NCBI GenBank assembly: GCA_016840025.1
Contig: JAEOTF010000497.1
Location: forward strand, 1 to 21,797
Length of the DNA: 21,797 nucleotides
Direction: 5' to 3'
Source of the DNA: Candidatus Hodarchaeota archaeon
GTDB taxonomy: Archaea > Asgardarchaeota > Heimdallarchaeia > Hodarchaeales > YT1-039
Shown here piece after piece: positions 7,720 to 16,122 of this stretch. A program made the translations under genes and the position numbers. The notes under the pieces are model-generated. The model made no database searches. It saw nothing but the letters and a program-made list of their open reading frames with translations, and was not told the origin of the DNA. Positions within the stretch are counted from its first letter, which is position 1. Each line of letters starts with the position of its first letter.

Positions 7720-9843
7720 ATGAGTCAAGATCTACAGGAAAATAAAGCAAAATTAGAAGAAGAAAAGAAACGTTTGGAAGGGAATGCAAAGACTTTTAAA
7801 TCCCGAATTGAGGACATTAAGAAGAAATTCGGAGGAAGTTACCAATCAACCCAGAGTAACTTTTCTACTACTCTTGAAAAAACCTTGGATGAGCTTAATG
7901 GAATACTTGAACAGTTCAGTAGTGATAAACAAAAGCTATTCGTCGATCAGCAGACGGATCTCGAAGGAAAAATTGCACAAACACTTGAAAAAGTTAATAC
8001 GCTATTTAGTTCGGTCAAGAGGGAACTAGATGATCTTTCACATGCTCAGAGTGAAGAAGTTGAGAAGCAACGAAAAACTACAGTTTCACAAATTGAGAGG
8101 TCATTATCAGAGGTCCTAAGTAAACAGGATGCGGCAACAAATAACATAGGGGAAGCTTTTTCAAATAGTATAAAGACTTTGGTTGATACTTTAAACCAAT
8201 TTCTGGATGAAGAAATGTCTAGTTATAAGACAACTCTTATTGAGCTTAATTCGGGACTCACTTCGCAATTTGTAGACTTTGAAGAAAATTCTTTGCGAAA
8301 TCTAGATAAAATTGAGAGTGATATCGAAACCGATTTTGGAGGTGCGAGGAGTGCGATAGAAGGAGGTACAGAAGCAGCAATAGCATCTATGCAACGCCTT
8401 AGTCAAAAACTCACCGATGATATAAGGCAAAAAAACGAAGATTTTGCGTCTATGACACGAGCACAATTAGGGAAGGTTCAGGAGACCAGCGAAGATTTAG
8501 CCCGAACCCAAACAACGGAAGTTACCGAAAAATTCAACAACGTTAGAAAAACCATGGCAGATCTTCGCGAACAGGAAGTACAGAATATTAAAACTATGTT
8601 TGAAGAGTCCACTACTACTTTAGAAGAGAAACTCGAACGAAACCAAGCAAAAATGCAGGGGCTTGTACAGAAAGTTCGGAACGATATACGAGGAAAAATC
8701 TATACACAACTCGATGAAGTAGCTTCATCTTTTGCAGGTTTCCAAGATAATTTTGTGGGAATCGTTCGTGATGCTATTGCCAAACTCCAAGAAGCAGCAA
8801 CCGAAATGCAGACAACTTTGGATGAGATGTTGGTAGAACGATTGAAACGTGTCCAAAACATAGGTGTAGAGTTTGAAAAAGAGGTTGAAACATTAATTGA
8901 GGAAACAGAAGCAACCCATACACAAGCGGGAGAAGAAGTTCTTGCAAAATTTAAAACCGCAGCGGAACAGCGTCTTAGCATGTTTGAATCAACCTTTGGA
9001 AATCTTGATTCTACGATAAAAGACTTAATGGACACCACTGGTGATTCTTTCTCCGAGAATATGTCAACGTTTAAAGAACAGATATCAGATGCAGTTACCA
9101 GCACGATAGAGGAATCAAATCGGCAACTTGATGATTTTACAGACAATCTGGCAACATCAATAGATGACTTCGATAAGACGCAAAAGGGCTCATTTGAGTC
9201 AACTATGCAGGAAACACGTATACAGATTAATGATAACGAAGGAAAAATAGCCAGTGCAACCGCAGGAATTCGTGCAGAACTCAAACGTATTACTAAGGAT
9301 CAGCAAGAACAACTTAGTCAACAGATTCCAACTGCCCGCGAAAAACTAGACCGTTTGGCAGAGGATACGCGGATCAAAATAGGACAAGCACAAAATGAAA
9401 TTTATGGTAAGATCCAACAAACACAAAATACGACTTTGGCCCAAGCAACTGAAGCAGATGAAGCTAATCGAGCCCTGATGAAAGAAGTCATAAACAACTT
9501 ACTCGATGATTATAAACAACGGCTTGAATCTTATACTACTGGATTTGAAAGTCGCTTTATGAAAGCTGTTGAACAGATGGATGGATTAGATCAACGTAGC
9601 ATCGATGAGATCAAGGAAATCTATGAGAAACATGACACTACAGCAGAAAATTTCGTACAAGGAAGTCAAAGTCGTGCGATGGAACTTAATGAGGAAAAAG
9701 CCAGGCTAACTGCTTCCTTTGAAAGTTCCGAGGGTGAAATCTTTGAACAGATGGATGAGCTTGTAAGTGATGTAAAATATAGCACCGATAAACTACAAAA
9801 GAATGTGAAAAAGATCTCCGATATTATAAGTAAAATGGAGTAA
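7720..9843 (+). CDS. Long cytoplasmic coiled-coil protein, operon partner of the STAND ATPase
   Basis: A 707-residue protein, almost wholly helical, with heptad-like spacing throughout and rich in Gln, Glu, Lys, Thr and Ser. I see no Cys, no Trp, no signal peptide and no membrane segment. Short breaks with Gly ('FGGSYQ', 'FGGARSAIEGGTEA', 'AGFQDNFVG', 'TTGDSF') split it into several helical stretches. The layout resembles an apolipoprotein- or chemoreceptor-cytoplasmic-like antiparallel bundle or filament. The composition could also fit a MukB/Apo-type scaffold. AAGGAG is 9 nt before the ATG, and the gene follows the ATPase by 18 nt. A switch ATPase controlling a filament-like partner is a plausible reading, but is inference. 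The end is followed by a T-rich tract. A 194-aa antisense frame inside it (8700-9284) is a shadow of its Ser-rich codons. Confidence 0.75.
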   Translation: MSQDLQENKAKLEEEKKRLEGNAKTFKSRIEDIKKKFGGSYQSTQSNFSTTLEKTLDELNGILEQFSSDKQKLFVDQQTDLEGKIAQTLEKVNTLFSSVKRELDDLSHAQSEEVEKQRKTTVSQIERSLSEVLSKQDAATNNIGEAFSNSIKTLVDTLNQFLDEEMSSYKTTLIELNSGLTSQFVDFEENSLRNLDKIESDIETDFGGARSAIEGGTEAAIASMQRLSQKLTDDIRQKNEDFASMTRAQLGKVQETSEDLARTQTTEVTEKFNNVRKTMADLREQEVQNIKTMFEESTTTLEEKLERNQAKMQGLVQKVRNDIRGKIYTQLDEVASSFAGFQDNFVGIVRDAIAKLQEAATEMQTTLDEMLVERLKRVQNIGVEFEKEVETLIEETEATHTQAGEEVLAKFKTAAEQRLSMFESTFGNLDSTIKDLMDTTGDSFSENMSTFKEQISDAVTSTIEESNRQLDDFTDNLATSIDDFDKTQKGSFESTMQETRIQINDNEGKIASATAGIRAELKRITKDQQEQLSQQIPTAREKLDRLAEDTRIKIGQAQNEIYGKIQQTQNTTLAQATEADEANRALMKEVINNLLDDYKQRLESYTTGFESRFMKAVEQMDGLDQRSIDEIKEIYEKHDTTAENFVQGSQSRAMELNEEKARLTASFESSEGEIFEQMDELVSDVKYSTDKLQKNVKKISDIISKME

Positions 9844-9854
9844 ACCACACAACA

Positions 9855-9869
9855 TCCTTTTTCTTTTTT
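9855..9869 (+). terminator. T-rich tract after the coiled-coil gene
   Basis: Twelve Ts and three Cs lie 12-26 nt after the stop at 9843. This is the type of oligo-T signal used for archaeal termination. There is no strong stem. Confidence 0.45.
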
Positions 9870-10013
9870 ACCCAGTCCTAATGGATTAACCTCTTCCATC
9901 TCAATAAGTCAAGAATTTTATTTTTAACAAAATATAATAGTAAAGAAGATACTTCTCGACTGTAGATTCTCTTCTGTACAAGAAATCTTGAAATTAAGAC
10001 TTTTTAGATGATC

Positions 10014-10033
10014 CTTTTTAAGGCTTTAAAAAG
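10014..10033. promoter_or_regulatory. 20-nt palindrome CTTTTTAA-N4-TTAAAAAG upstream of two small genes
   Basis: CTTTTTAA (10014-10021), loop ggct and TTAAAAAG (10026-10033) form a perfect 8-bp inverted repeat. It lies just upstream of the TATA box of the gene at 10084, a place where an operator would sit. It could equally be a weak hairpin. The rest of 9870-10083 holds no gene. Confidence 0.35.
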
Positions 10034-10048
10034 TAAAGTCGGTTAATG

Positions 10049-10058
10049 TTAATATATA
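10049..10058 (+). promoter_or_regulatory. TATA box, leaderless promoter
   Basis: The box 'ttaatatata' is centred about 30 nt before the ATG at 10084, with a purine-rich 'agtaaagtc' BRE-like stretch before it. Transcription would begin close to the ATG, and no Shine-Dalgarno is near, so the transcript is probably leaderless or nearly so. Confidence 0.5.
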
Positions 10059-10083
10059 CTTGGAGATCTTATCTAGGTAATAT

Positions 10084-10407
10084 ATGAGTAATACATCAAG
10101 AATTAGTACGAAGTCTAGAAAAGAAAATAATTTCTGGTGGAAGATCTGGAAAGGATATACTAGTCACAGATCTGGCTACGGAAAGCAACAAGAAGGAGAA
10201 AATAGACAAATTATAGTTCAAACAGCGGTAAAAAACGCGATAGTGAGGGAATTGGCCTACAAAATTCTTGAAGGACAAGATGGAATAGGAGAAGAAATAC
10301 GAAAGAAAGTGAAAAACGGAAAATGGATGGAAAATGGGGTTCGAGAATTTGTCCTTTTACGATTACGAGAATTAACTATCTTACAGGATGTAGAAAATGG
10401 ATTTTAA
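10084..10407 (+). CDS. Hypothetical small basic protein
   Basis: A 107-residue protein I do not recognise. Residues 1-40 are Ser-, Lys- and Trp-rich ('NNFWWKIWKGY') and look flexible. Residues 43-103 form helices ('VQTAVKNAIVRELAYKILEG', 'GIGEEIRKKV', 'GVREFVLLRLRELTILQDV'). There is no membrane segment and no Cys. An archaeal TATA box at the right distance and a spacing of 56 nt to the next small gene support it as real. The next gene encodes another small basic, helical protein, so they may act together. No family or function can be named. Confidence 0.55.
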   Translation: MSNTSRISTKSRKENNFWWKIWKGYTSHRSGYGKQQEGENRQIIVQTAVKNAIVRELAYKILEGQDGIGEEIRKKVKNGKWMENGVREFVLLRLRELTILQDVENGF

Positions 10408-10463
10408 ATCAGAGTGAAGCAAACGAGTCGGAGAAAGAAAAGAAATAGCAGGAATGTAAAAAA

Positions 10464-10862
10464 ATGATGACAATTGAGAGCGGGGCTTCGGTTGTGAAGC
10501 TGGTACGGGATGTGGCGGACATAGCCGATCACCAATGGAGAAAAAAAGGTATACTTGCTAGTGAAATTATGAAAACAGGGCATGATATACATTGGCTGTT
10601 AAACGGCGTGTTTTTGCTGGACATTCCGCAACAAAAAAAGATTTATTTGCAGAGAATAAGAAAAGAAATGAAGTCAATGAGCCACAATTTAAATGGATCC
10701 AGAGATGATCTGACCAAGGCATTAGTAGCACTATGTAAAGGCATAGACAAAAAAGCTTATTCGGTACAACAAGCGTGGAAGAAAAAACCCCCAAAAGAAT
10801 GGTATCTCTTATGTGAAGAGTTTATCGAGGCAGGAAAGATCTTAGAAGATGTATTTGAATAG
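10464..10862 (+). CDS. Hypothetical small helical protein
   Basis: A 132-residue protein (131 if the second ATG is used) I do not recognise. It is alpha-helical and basic in the middle, with 'VVKLVRDVADIADHQWRKKG', 'GHDIHWLLNGVFLLDIPQQK', 'KGIDKKAYSVQQAWKKKPPK' and an acidic C-terminal helix 'LLCEEFIEAGKILEDVFE'. There is no signal peptide, membrane span or clear zinc site. A weak 'agga' lies about 11 nt upstream of the first ATG. It is co-directional with the 107-aa gene and probably co-transcribed. No function is proposed. Confidence 0.55.
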   Translation: MMTIESGASVVKLVRDVADIADHQWRKKGILASEIMKTGHDIHWLLNGVFLLDIPQQKKIYLQRIRKEMKSMSHNLNGSRDDLTKALVALCKGIDKKAYSVQQAWKKKPPKEWYLLCEEFIEAGKILEDVFE

Positions 10863-11059
10863 CAGTGTGTTTTTAAAAAGTGAACGGGGAGCATTTAAGA
10901 AATTGTAACAGACAGAGAGTATAGTCATGGAATTAAGAAGGAGCAAAGAAAAAAGAATCTATTGATTTTAGATTGGATCTATAATGAAGACTTCTTATAT
11001 GTTAATATTCTCCTCTTATCTGAGTTAAAAGCAGCATATAATTCATGGAAGGATGAGTT

Positions 11060-12466
11060 ATGGTACGGAGCGGTGTGATATGTTTAATGAGTCTAATAAT
11101 AATCTTAAATATGACTGGTAACGCCTTTAATCTTCAAGAAACCGATAATAAAAGAAATGGAGATAATCTTATAGCAGCAGTAACCGCATCAAAAAACCAA
11201 TCATCTTTTAATCCGCGAGCTTTTCTTTCAGGTTCTGGAAGAGTTCATCTAGTATTTCAGCATGAAGTAACAGAGGGAGATATGGCAATGATCAAATATT
11301 ATCACACCTACGAATTAGAAAATGGGAAGTGGGCTCAACCAAAAAAGATTATCCCAGAAGCTGAAGTGATTTTAGCAATTAAACCAAAAGAGGATGGTTT
11401 GATTATTTATTATTTTATCTATCATCCTGAAGAGAGGGGTTTTTACAAAATAAAATACAATGAGGTAACCAATCAGTGGTCTGAACCAGTTTTACTTTTT
11501 GATGACCCCCAAATACTCGCTTATCTGAACCTCCCAGAAATAGAACATCATTGGCATGCTCATTCCTTCTACTTAATAGATGAGAAATCATTTTTTATTG
11601 TTTGGAGTTTTGAATTTTATCAAGACAGTAATTTTACTCATGAAGATGAACAAAAATACATTATTAGCAAGGTTGAGAAAAATAGCATTATAGAATCACA
11701 AACACTCCATTTGCCGAATGAAGGTTACGAGCATAAAAGATTAATGGCTTTAATCAAGACAGGAGACGAGTTTTCTCTATATACGAGAGATTTTGGGGAA
11801 AAATCGGTTCTTTCTAATGATAGTCCTTGGTCAAATTGGCAAAATACAGGCATTTCAGAGCAACCAATAGGTTACGACAAGCTATTAATTGCTAATCAAT
11901 ATTTATTTGGATATAAACAGACTTGGAACTCAATCAAGAAAGAGTACAGGCCACCAATTTTCGCAGTTGTTGATTTAGCGGTTGAAACTCCTACAGTTAC
12001 AATCATCGATCTTTCCTTGGGCGCCTATCCGTTAACAATCGATGTTGAACTATTTATAAAGTCTCAGGCCGAGATTATCTTCATCGTGTCTGTAATTACA
12101 AATAGTTCTATTGAACTTTGGGAATTCGATTATTTAAACAACAAAACAAACCTAGTCAGCTCCCTTGAATACATTCCTACTGCTCCATATGATTGGGAGC
12201 CCTTCATCAATGATTTATTACAGGATGGAAGTAATTGGAGAGTTTTTTGGGATCAAAAAATTGCTAAATACCTAACTGAGGTGTTTACTGTAAATTATCA
12301 TCTCCCAGACCAAGAATGGAGTTCTGTAACACAGATAACGGACACTAGCAACATTACTGATGACTATAAAGGTATGGGGATACTAAGCTTTTCTTTTCTA
12401 AATGAGGTTTTTGGGATTATAATCATAGGCTATTTCTTGAAAAAACGAAATTCTAAATCATGTTGA
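11060..12466 (+). CDS. Secreted, membrane-anchored beta-rich protein (propeller-like)
   Basis: A 468-residue surface protein. The N-terminus is a signal peptide (basic start, hydrophobic 'GVICLMSLIIILNMTG'). The body is beta-strand and aromatic-rich, with motifs such as 'YHTYELENGKWAQPKKI' and 'KIKYNEVTNQWSEPVLLF', recalling BNR/sialidase-like beta-propeller blades ('y...dG..Ws....'). Asn-Xaa-Ser/Thr sequons suggest glycosylation. A C-terminal hydrophobic segment (about 442-460, 'FLNEVFGIIIIGYFL') followed by 'KKRNSK' is a membrane anchor. GGAAGGATG lies just before the ATG, and a TATA-like 'ttatatgtt' near 10993-11002 would give a 30-nt leader. The ligand is unknown. Confidence 0.65.
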   Translation: MVRSGVICLMSLIIILNMTGNAFNLQETDNKRNGDNLIAAVTASKNQSSFNPRAFLSGSGRVHLVFQHEVTEGDMAMIKYYHTYELENGKWAQPKKIIPEAEVILAIKPKEDGLIIYYFIYHPEERGFYKIKYNEVTNQWSEPVLLFDDPQILAYLNLPEIEHHWHAHSFYLIDEKSFFIVWSFEFYQDSNFTHEDEQKYIISKVEKNSIIESQTLHLPNEGYEHKRLMALIKTGDEFSLYTRDFGEKSVLSNDSPWSNWQNTGISEQPIGYDKLLIANQYLFGYKQTWNSIKKEYRPPIFAVVDLAVETPTVTIIDLSLGAYPLTIDVELFIKSQAEIIFIVSVITNSSIELWEFDYLNNKTNLVSSLEYIPTAPYDWEPFINDLLQDGSNWRVFWDQKIAKYLTEVFTVNYHLPDQEWSSVTQITDTSNITDDYKGMGILSFSFLNEVFGIIIIGYFLKKRNSKSC

Positions 12467-12729
12467 AATAAGAGGACAGTTTTAGAGCTACTCCTAACAT
12501 TATAGGTAGACATATCACAATTGCTGCTTAGATACTATTATAATTTCTTATTTTAAGGTCTTAAACATAGAGTCAAATAAGCTATTTATTCAAATAGATT
12601 AACATATAAGTTACAATTTATACTTCTGAATCAACCCACTCTTCCTCTTCATGTGAAAAGATAGCTTCGTCTATTTTCAATTCTTCACGTATTTATCACG
12701 CACCATTATCCCACCCCTCTGATAATTCC
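12467..12729. other. AT-rich intergenic stretch with a possible lost 5' end of the next gene
   Basis: There is no independent gene. The reading frame of the following beta-helix gene stays open from 12610, just after an in-frame TAA (12607-12609), but contains no ATG and no hydrophobic signal-like segment. 'tttatac' near 12616-12622 could be a TATA box. Confidence 0.5.
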
Positions 12730-14922
12730 TTGTCTTATACTTCCCATAGTCCTATTGAAGTCTTTAGCGATTCTGGACTTGCTGCTGCCGCAGTCAGTGG
12801 GATGGGTACTAAGTCTGACCCTTATCTTTTACAAGGATGGGAAATTATAACAAACAGTGTTCACGGGATTTATATTCATGATACAACGAAATATTTCATT
12901 ATTCGTAATTGCTACATTAATACAGGAAGAACAGGAAGTTATGGGATTTATATCAGAGATGCCGCATTTGGGACCGCTACAATAGTCAATAACACCTGCT
13001 ATAACAATTATAATGGCATTTTCATTTGCGATTCTGCGAATCTAACCATAATGCACAATAATTGCCAAAACAATACTAGTGGTATAAAGATTCTGAAGTC
13101 AACAAATTCAACTATAACTCACAATACTTGTTATAATAATTATCAGAGTATCTTAGTTTGGGAATCTGTAAATTCGATCATAACGAATAATACCTGTCAA
13201 AACGCTACGGATATCGGAATCAAACTTTTTTTGTCTTGGAATTCAATTATATATCGCAATAATTGTAGCAAGAATAATATTTATCTCCATGACTCTAACT
13301 CTTCAACCATTGCTAATAATTCCTTAATAGAGAGTGGTCTCCATATTCGTGAATCTAGTTTAGAGAAATATCTTTCTTATTCGGTGGCTAATAATTGGGT
13401 AAATAAACAACCATTAGGCTGGTTGATGAATAAACATAACATTAATATTCAAACCACCTATGGCCAACTATTCCTGATTAATTGTACAAATATTCAAGTG
13501 AAGAATCAAAATTATTCTCATACAGCCACGGGGATCACTCTAGACTTTTGTACTTCTTGTCGAATACTTAATAATACCGTTTGTGGAAATAACAAGGTTA
13601 GTATCAGCATTACACATTCTAGTTCGATAATTATAGCCAACAATACCTGTCATAATAATCGGGAAGGGATCTATATTTCTGATGTTAATTCAACAATTAT
13701 TGCTAACAATACCTGTCGAAACAACCGACAGGGTGTCTGCATTTTAGGTACTAGTTCAGCTATTATAAGTAATAATACTTGTAATCAAAATTGGGTTTAT
13801 GGTATTTATATTAATAAATCCAAGAACTGTTCACTTACTAATAATGTTTGTAATAGAAATAATATTGGGTTTGTTTTATGGGATTCTGAAAATTGTTCAC
13901 TTATTTGGAACTTAATAGCTAAAAATAGAGAGTATGGAGTCAAACTCCATATTTCAAACAATAATCTTCTTCATCATAACACCTTTTGCTACAATGGATG
14001 GGAATATGATAATAAGTCTCAAGCATTTGATGATAAACTCACCAATCAATGGCATGAGGAAATTTTCCAAGAGGGAAACTATTGGTCGAATTACGAAGGA
14101 ATAAGTAATTATTCTATTGAAGGATCTGTTGGAGTGGTCGATCTTTATCCGTTAGAAAAATCACTACACACCAATCCCCCTGTTTTTGATCATCCCCAAG
14201 ATATTTTATATGAAGAAGGAACTGCAGGTCATCAAATTATTTGGAATCCTATTGCTATTCTTCCTTCAAATTATGAAATCTATCGAAATAACTCTCTGCT
14301 GCAAAATAATACGTGGAATGGGGACTTAATTGTTTTTTCGGTGGATGGATTACCTGTTAATACCTATAACTTCACCATAGTAGTTTACGATCAACGCAGT
14401 AATCAGGATAAGGATACAGTACTAGTTGAGGTCATAGCAGACATAATTGCACCCACCATTAATCCCTGTGGTAATATTACTTACCAAGAAGGATCAATTG
14501 GGTATATGATTTTTTGGTATCCTTCAGATAATAATTCTGCCTATTATGAGATTTATTGTAATAAAACACTGGTGAATACAACCACATGGAATGGTGAACC
14601 TGTTACTTATTCTGTTGATGGATTAAGGGTGGGGATTCATAATATTACTATTGTAGTGTACGATGGTGGAGGTAATACAGCGATAGATACAGTAATTGTG
14701 ATAGTTACTCTTGTAAAACCGTTAAATACGACTTCAGAGCCGCAGGCAACAACATCTCTTACTTCCTCAGAGTTGGCTCAATCAACCTCAGAGGAAACAA
14801 AAGATAAGATAGGTATACAATTACCAAGTACATGGTTTTTTGCATTTGTAGGTATTTTCATGGTCGGTATAGGAGCATTATTATTAAGAAATTCCGAAAG
14901 ATATCAAGATTTCGATAAATAA
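12730..14922 (+). CDS. Right-handed beta-helix surface protein with two Ig-like domains and a membrane anchor
   Basis: A protein of about 730 residues. Residues 5-40 carry the usual entry of archaeal NosD-like proteins ('SHSPIEVFSDSG', 'GMGTKSDPYLLQGWEI'). Residues 45-440 are PbH1 repeats of roughly 22-24 residues with Asn-rich turns; many have 'NNTC' or a near variant, putting a Cys at the same place on successive rungs. Two Ig-like domains follow (about 482-570 and 571-659), with matching 'TWNGDLIVFSVDGLPV' and 'TWNGEPVTYSVDGLRV'. A Thr/Ser linker precedes the transmembrane anchor (about 699-718) and a charged tail. The start is a TTG with no clear Shine-Dalgarno. A signal peptide is missing, so the 5' end may be mis-set or damaged. 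The next surface gene follows after 12 nt. Confidence 0.75.
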   Translation: MSYTSHSPIEVFSDSGLAAAAVSGMGTKSDPYLLQGWEIITNSVHGIYIHDTTKYFIIRNCYINTGRTGSYGIYIRDAAFGTATIVNNTCYNNYNGIFICDSANLTIMHNNCQNNTSGIKILKSTNSTITHNTCYNNYQSILVWESVNSIITNNTCQNATDIGIKLFLSWNSIIYRNNCSKNNIYLHDSNSSTIANNSLIESGLHIRESSLEKYLSYSVANNWVNKQPLGWLMNKHNINIQTTYGQLFLINCTNIQVKNQNYSHTATGITLDFCTSCRILNNTVCGNNKVSISITHSSSIIIANNTCHNNREGIYISDVNSTIIANNTCRNNRQGVCILGTSSAIISNNTCNQNWVYGIYINKSKNCSLTNNVCNRNNIGFVLWDSENCSLIWNLIAKNREYGVKLHISNNNLLHHNTFCYNGWEYDNKSQAFDDKLTNQWHEEIFQEGNYWSNYEGISNYSIEGSVGVVDLYPLEKSLHTNPPVFDHPQDILYEEGTAGHQIIWNPIAILPSNYEIYRNNSLLQNNTWNGDLIVFSVDGLPVNTYNFTIVVYDQRSNQDKDTVLVEVIADIIAPTINPCGNITYQEGSIGYMIFWYPSDNNSAYYEIYCNKTLVNTTTWNGEPVTYSVDGLRVGIHNITIVVYDGGGNTAIDTVIVIVTLVKPLNTTSEPQATTSLTSSELAQSTSEETKDKIGIQLPSTWFFAFVGIFMVGIGALLLRNSERYQDFDK

Positions 14923-14934
14923 AGAGGAAGGTCA

Positions 14935-15690
14935 ATGAAAAGCTCATTGTGGTTCATTTTTTTAATGATTTTCAATATATTCCAAATTTGTTTTTCAAGT
15001 TTCCTTTTCACATCCCCTGTTCTTACCAATAGCCATGGAGCACCTTTAAGAATTCCTTTAGCGGCATTAGGGTACAATCTTCACTCTAATCATACATTCG
15101 AAATTTTTGCAATGGGAGATTTTGAACCTGAACACCCTCACATAGGCTTATATTCAATTGAGGTTCATATGAGCATATACCATTTTTCAGGTAAATCTGA
15201 TGTACGGATTCGAAACCTGTGGAATGTCTGTGATACGCTATATGTCCTTTCTCATAAGATCGGTACGAGTAGTCGAGGGACTAACTACATCTATCACCGC
15301 CCCACTGCAACAGACCCTGATTTTTCGGTAGCTCTCGAGTTATGTAATGCTAGTAGTAGCGCTAAAGGCTTCATCAACATGTATTTTATAAATGATGGAA
15401 GCTCCACCCCACCACCTAATTTTAGTATGCTATCTGGACAAACCTGTGATCCACCTTCAACCATTTATTTCCCTATTTACATCCCGTATGGGCAAACCAC
15501 TAGCGTTACCGCTTCTCTAACTTCCTCGAATAGTAGAACTAATTCTACAACTTCTTCATCATTCGATCCAACGTGTTCAATAAGTAGTTCCTTATCGGGG
15601 ACATCGGATTTCTCTCCCATCACCATCATTATAGGATTATTCACAATAGCATTCTATCGATTAATTGTGTTTCAGAAGAGAGAAAAGTAG
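14935..15690 (+). CDS. Small secreted protein with Ser/Thr stalk and C-terminal anchor
   Basis: A 251-residue protein, co-directional with the beta-helix gene 12 nt upstream and preceded by GAGGAAGG. The N-terminal signal peptide is 'LWFIFLMIFNIFQICFSSFL'. The middle (35-185) is a beta-rich ectodomain I do not recognise, with three or four Cys (for example 'NVCDTL', 'LELCNAS', 'GQTCDPP') that could pair outside the cell. A Ser/Thr-rich stalk (about 188-222) follows, then a membrane segment ('ITIIIGLFTIAFYRLIVF') and the basic tail 'QKREK'. The same signal-ectodomain-stalk-anchor plan is seen in the two upstream genes, suggesting one cell-surface gene group. Function is unknown. Confidence 0.65.
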   Translation: MKSSLWFIFLMIFNIFQICFSSFLFTSPVLTNSHGAPLRIPLAALGYNLHSNHTFEIFAMGDFEPEHPHIGLYSIEVHMSIYHFSGKSDVRIRNLWNVCDTLYVLSHKIGTSSRGTNYIYHRPTATDPDFSVALELCNASSSAKGFINMYFINDGSSTPPPNFSMLSGQTCDPPSTIYFPIYIPYGQTTSVTASLTSSNSRTNSTTSSSFDPTCSISSSLSGTSDFSPITIIIGLFTIAFYRLIVFQKREK

Positions 15691-15720
15691 GTAAACTCAT
15701 CACAATAATTTTCAATCGCG

Positions 15721-15861
15721 CTATTCTTTCTTCCTAGTTTCTTTCCAATGTATAAAGCATTGAACAATAAAAGCACCGATATTTTTTCCCTCTTTCACCG
15801 CTTCAGCCTTAATTTCGCGATAGACTTCTTCATTAGGGAAATCTATTGTTTTTTTAGTCAA
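15721..15861 (-). CDS. Ribbon-helix-helix (CopG/Arc-like) regulator
   Basis: A 46-residue protein with the full pattern of a minimal ribbon-helix-helix DNA-binding protein: a short strand 'KKTIDFP', helix A 'NEEVYREIKAEAVKEG', a turn with Gly ('KNIG'), and helix B 'AFIVQCFIHWKETRKK'. Such proteins are dimeric repressors or antitoxins. I take the TTG at 15859-15861 as start because GAGGTG (15868-15873) sits 6 nt before it; a GTG three codons upstream is the alternative. It is divergent to the RAMP gene pair, with a shared 261-nt spacer, so it likely controls that operon and itself. No toxin is adjacent. Confidence 0.75.
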   Translation of the reverse strand: MTKKTIDFPNEEVYREIKAEAVKEGKNIGAFIVQCFIHWKETRKKE

Positions 15862-16122
15862 AACTAACACCTCTAACAAGTTTCTGTTGCTTTACTTTTT
15901 AAGATTATTTTAAATAGATGATAAGTTTGAAAACCTTTATAACCTTGAAAAGTTAAACATATCACATTAGAAAAAATGATTCTTAAGTCCAAAAAACCAG
16001 ATTATCTTCCTAAATAATTATTTTAACTAAATAAAAAGATAAAATCTAAAAAAAACTGGAAAGCAGTAAGCAGGCGACCAACCTTCACCTACTACTTTCC
16101 TACCTTTAATGAGGTAAATAAT
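15862..16122. promoter_or_regulatory. Divergent regulatory spacer between the RHH gene and the RAMP operon
   Basis: An AT-rich spacer with no gene seen. A minus-strand TATA-like 'atttaaaata' (about 15905-15914) lies at a sensible distance for the ribbon-helix-helix gene. The direct repeat AACCTT-TAT-AACCTT (about 15931-15945) is a possible operator, since ribbon-helix-helix dimers often bind such short repeats. GAGGT at 16111-16115 sits 7 nt before the first RAMP gene's ATG. The promoter of the RAMP operon cannot be fixed: several AT-rich boxes occur between 16005 and 16045. Confidence 0.4.

Noticed and set aside
8700..9284. A 194-codon open frame on the minus strand inside the coiled-coil gene
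   Set aside because: It is rich in Ser, Val and Ile as expected from reading Glu/Thr/Asp codons backwards, has no ribosome-binding site, and the sense gene is clearly coding.
10881..10970. Short frames with Shine-Dalgarno-like 'aagaaggag' between the small genes and the surface-protein gene
   Set aside because: The frames close within about 15 codons and are not followed by plausible coding sequence.
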